Assembly (NCBI GenBank): GCA_902765395.1 | Contig: CACWZP010000004.1 | Coordinates: 310,001 to 374,000 of the forward strand | DNA: 64,000 bases | Reading direction: 5' to 3' | Source: an uncultured Eubacteriales bacterium | GTDB lineage: Bacteria > Bacillota > Clostridia > Christensenellales > Aristaeellaceae | Shown: positions 63,741-64,000 of the stretch, in pieces | Position numbering within the stretch: position 1 is the stretch's first letter | Layout of the letters: every line of letters starts with the position of its first letter | The notes under the pieces: generated by a model | Databases searched by the model: none | The model's input: the letters and a program-made list of their open reading frames with translations, nothing else | What the model was told of the DNA's origin: nothing | Made by a program: the position numbers and the translations under genes

Positions 63741-64000
63741 TCAGGCCTTGATGAACCGTATGATCTCCCGCTTGTCGTCCATGAACCGGGTCTCGCCGCC
63801 GGTGAAGGCGATGGTCTCCTCCAGCATCATGCACGCGTCCTGGCCGCCCCACTCGGGCACGGCCTGGGTGATGTTCAGCTCCAGGGCATAGCAGGTGTCG
63901 TCGTGCATCACGTATTCCCCGTGGCCGGGCACGAAGAGCTGGTTGTCGAACAGCCCCACGCAGGGCCCGGCGCTGTGGCCGAAGGTGCCGATGGGGTGGC
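63741..64000 (-). CDS. M24-family metallopeptidase (Xaa-Pro aminopeptidase type), C-terminal part
   Basis: Only the last 86 codons are in the window. They read THPIGTFGHSAGPCVGLFD, FVPGHGEYVMHDDTCYALEL and MMLEETIAFTGGETRFMDD, matching the C-terminal metal-binding end of pita-bread (M24) peptidases, where a His before the glycine-rich turn and the Glu of LEET bind metal. The start lies beyond the right edge. Convergent with the opp operon. Confidence 0.75.
   Translation of the reverse strand, partial: HPIGTFGHSAGPCVGLFDNQLFVPGHGEYVMHDDTCYALELNITQAVPEWGGQDACMMLEETIAFTGGETRFMDDKREIIRFIKA

Overview
The window is a GC-rich stretch of bacterial chromosome from a low-GC-lineage phylum, most likely an uncultured gut or rumen member of the Clostridia (Christensenellales/Oscillospirales type). 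This rests on the IspH-ribosomal protein S1 fusion after cmk and plsC, a PPi-type phosphofructokinase, a YqhQ/DUF1385 protein, a T-box before metG, Sapep/PepV dipeptidase, strong AGGAGG ribosome binding sites and clean TTGnnn-17-TATAAT promoters. No species can be named from sequence alone. No tRNA, rRNA, CRISPR array, prophage or transposase was found.

Layout. 1-2.1 kb: partial LTA-synthase-like sulfatase (minus). 2.1-11.2 kb, mostly minus strand: yqhQ, a GNAT, an LDH2-type dehydrogenase, a YjjG-like phosphatase, a three-gene polar amino acid ABC importer, an orphan SIR2-like protein, a small SH3 protein and deoC with a palindromic operator inside its promoter. 11.2-11.8 kb: a 625-bp non-coding AT-rich region with a cluster of DnaA-box-like 9-mers. 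11.8-16.0 kb: two exported proteins on the minus strand, a caspase-type protease and a SpoIID/SH3 protein. 16.3-30.9 kb, all plus: FHA-RodA/FtsW-class B PBP, an ABC exporter pair, uvrC, pepV, cmk-plsC-ispH/rpsA, a lipase-like hydrolase, a GNAT and a deaminase cut off by a palindromic element. 31.0-41.0 kb: MarR regulator with a His/Met-rich repeat head, TatD, a small secreted protein and T-box-controlled metG (minus), a GH13 glucosidase, an ArsB/NhaD-type permease behind a probable yybP-ykoY (Mn2+) riboswitch, a chloramphenicol-acetyltransferase-like protein and PPi-PFK. 41.4-52.9 kb: a one-TM protein, a glycosyltransferase, a large Met/Asp-rich exported protein, then argF, a transglutaminase-like gene, carA and a CarB-DapF fusion. 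53.2-64.0 kb: GH2 beta-mannosidase, a TIGR04076/aldo-keto reductase pair, a complete oppBCDFA operon, and the end of an M24 peptidase.

How it fits together. argF and carAB supply carbamoyl phosphate and citrulline; the DapF domain fused to CarB would link this to lysine/peptidoglycan, except that its first catalytic cysteine is replaced by glycine. RodA/PBP/FHA, SpoIID, the sulfatase and PlsC form an envelope theme. Opp plus PepV, and the amino acid importer, point to peptide and amino acid use; the mannosidase and GH13 enzyme feed sugars to PPi-dependent glycolysis.

The intergenic space is unusually full of palindromic repeats of at least five sequence types, usually directly after stop codons; one truncates a deaminase gene. 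Gene starts given here were chosen by ribosome binding site, overlap and family length; many differ from the longest reading frame.
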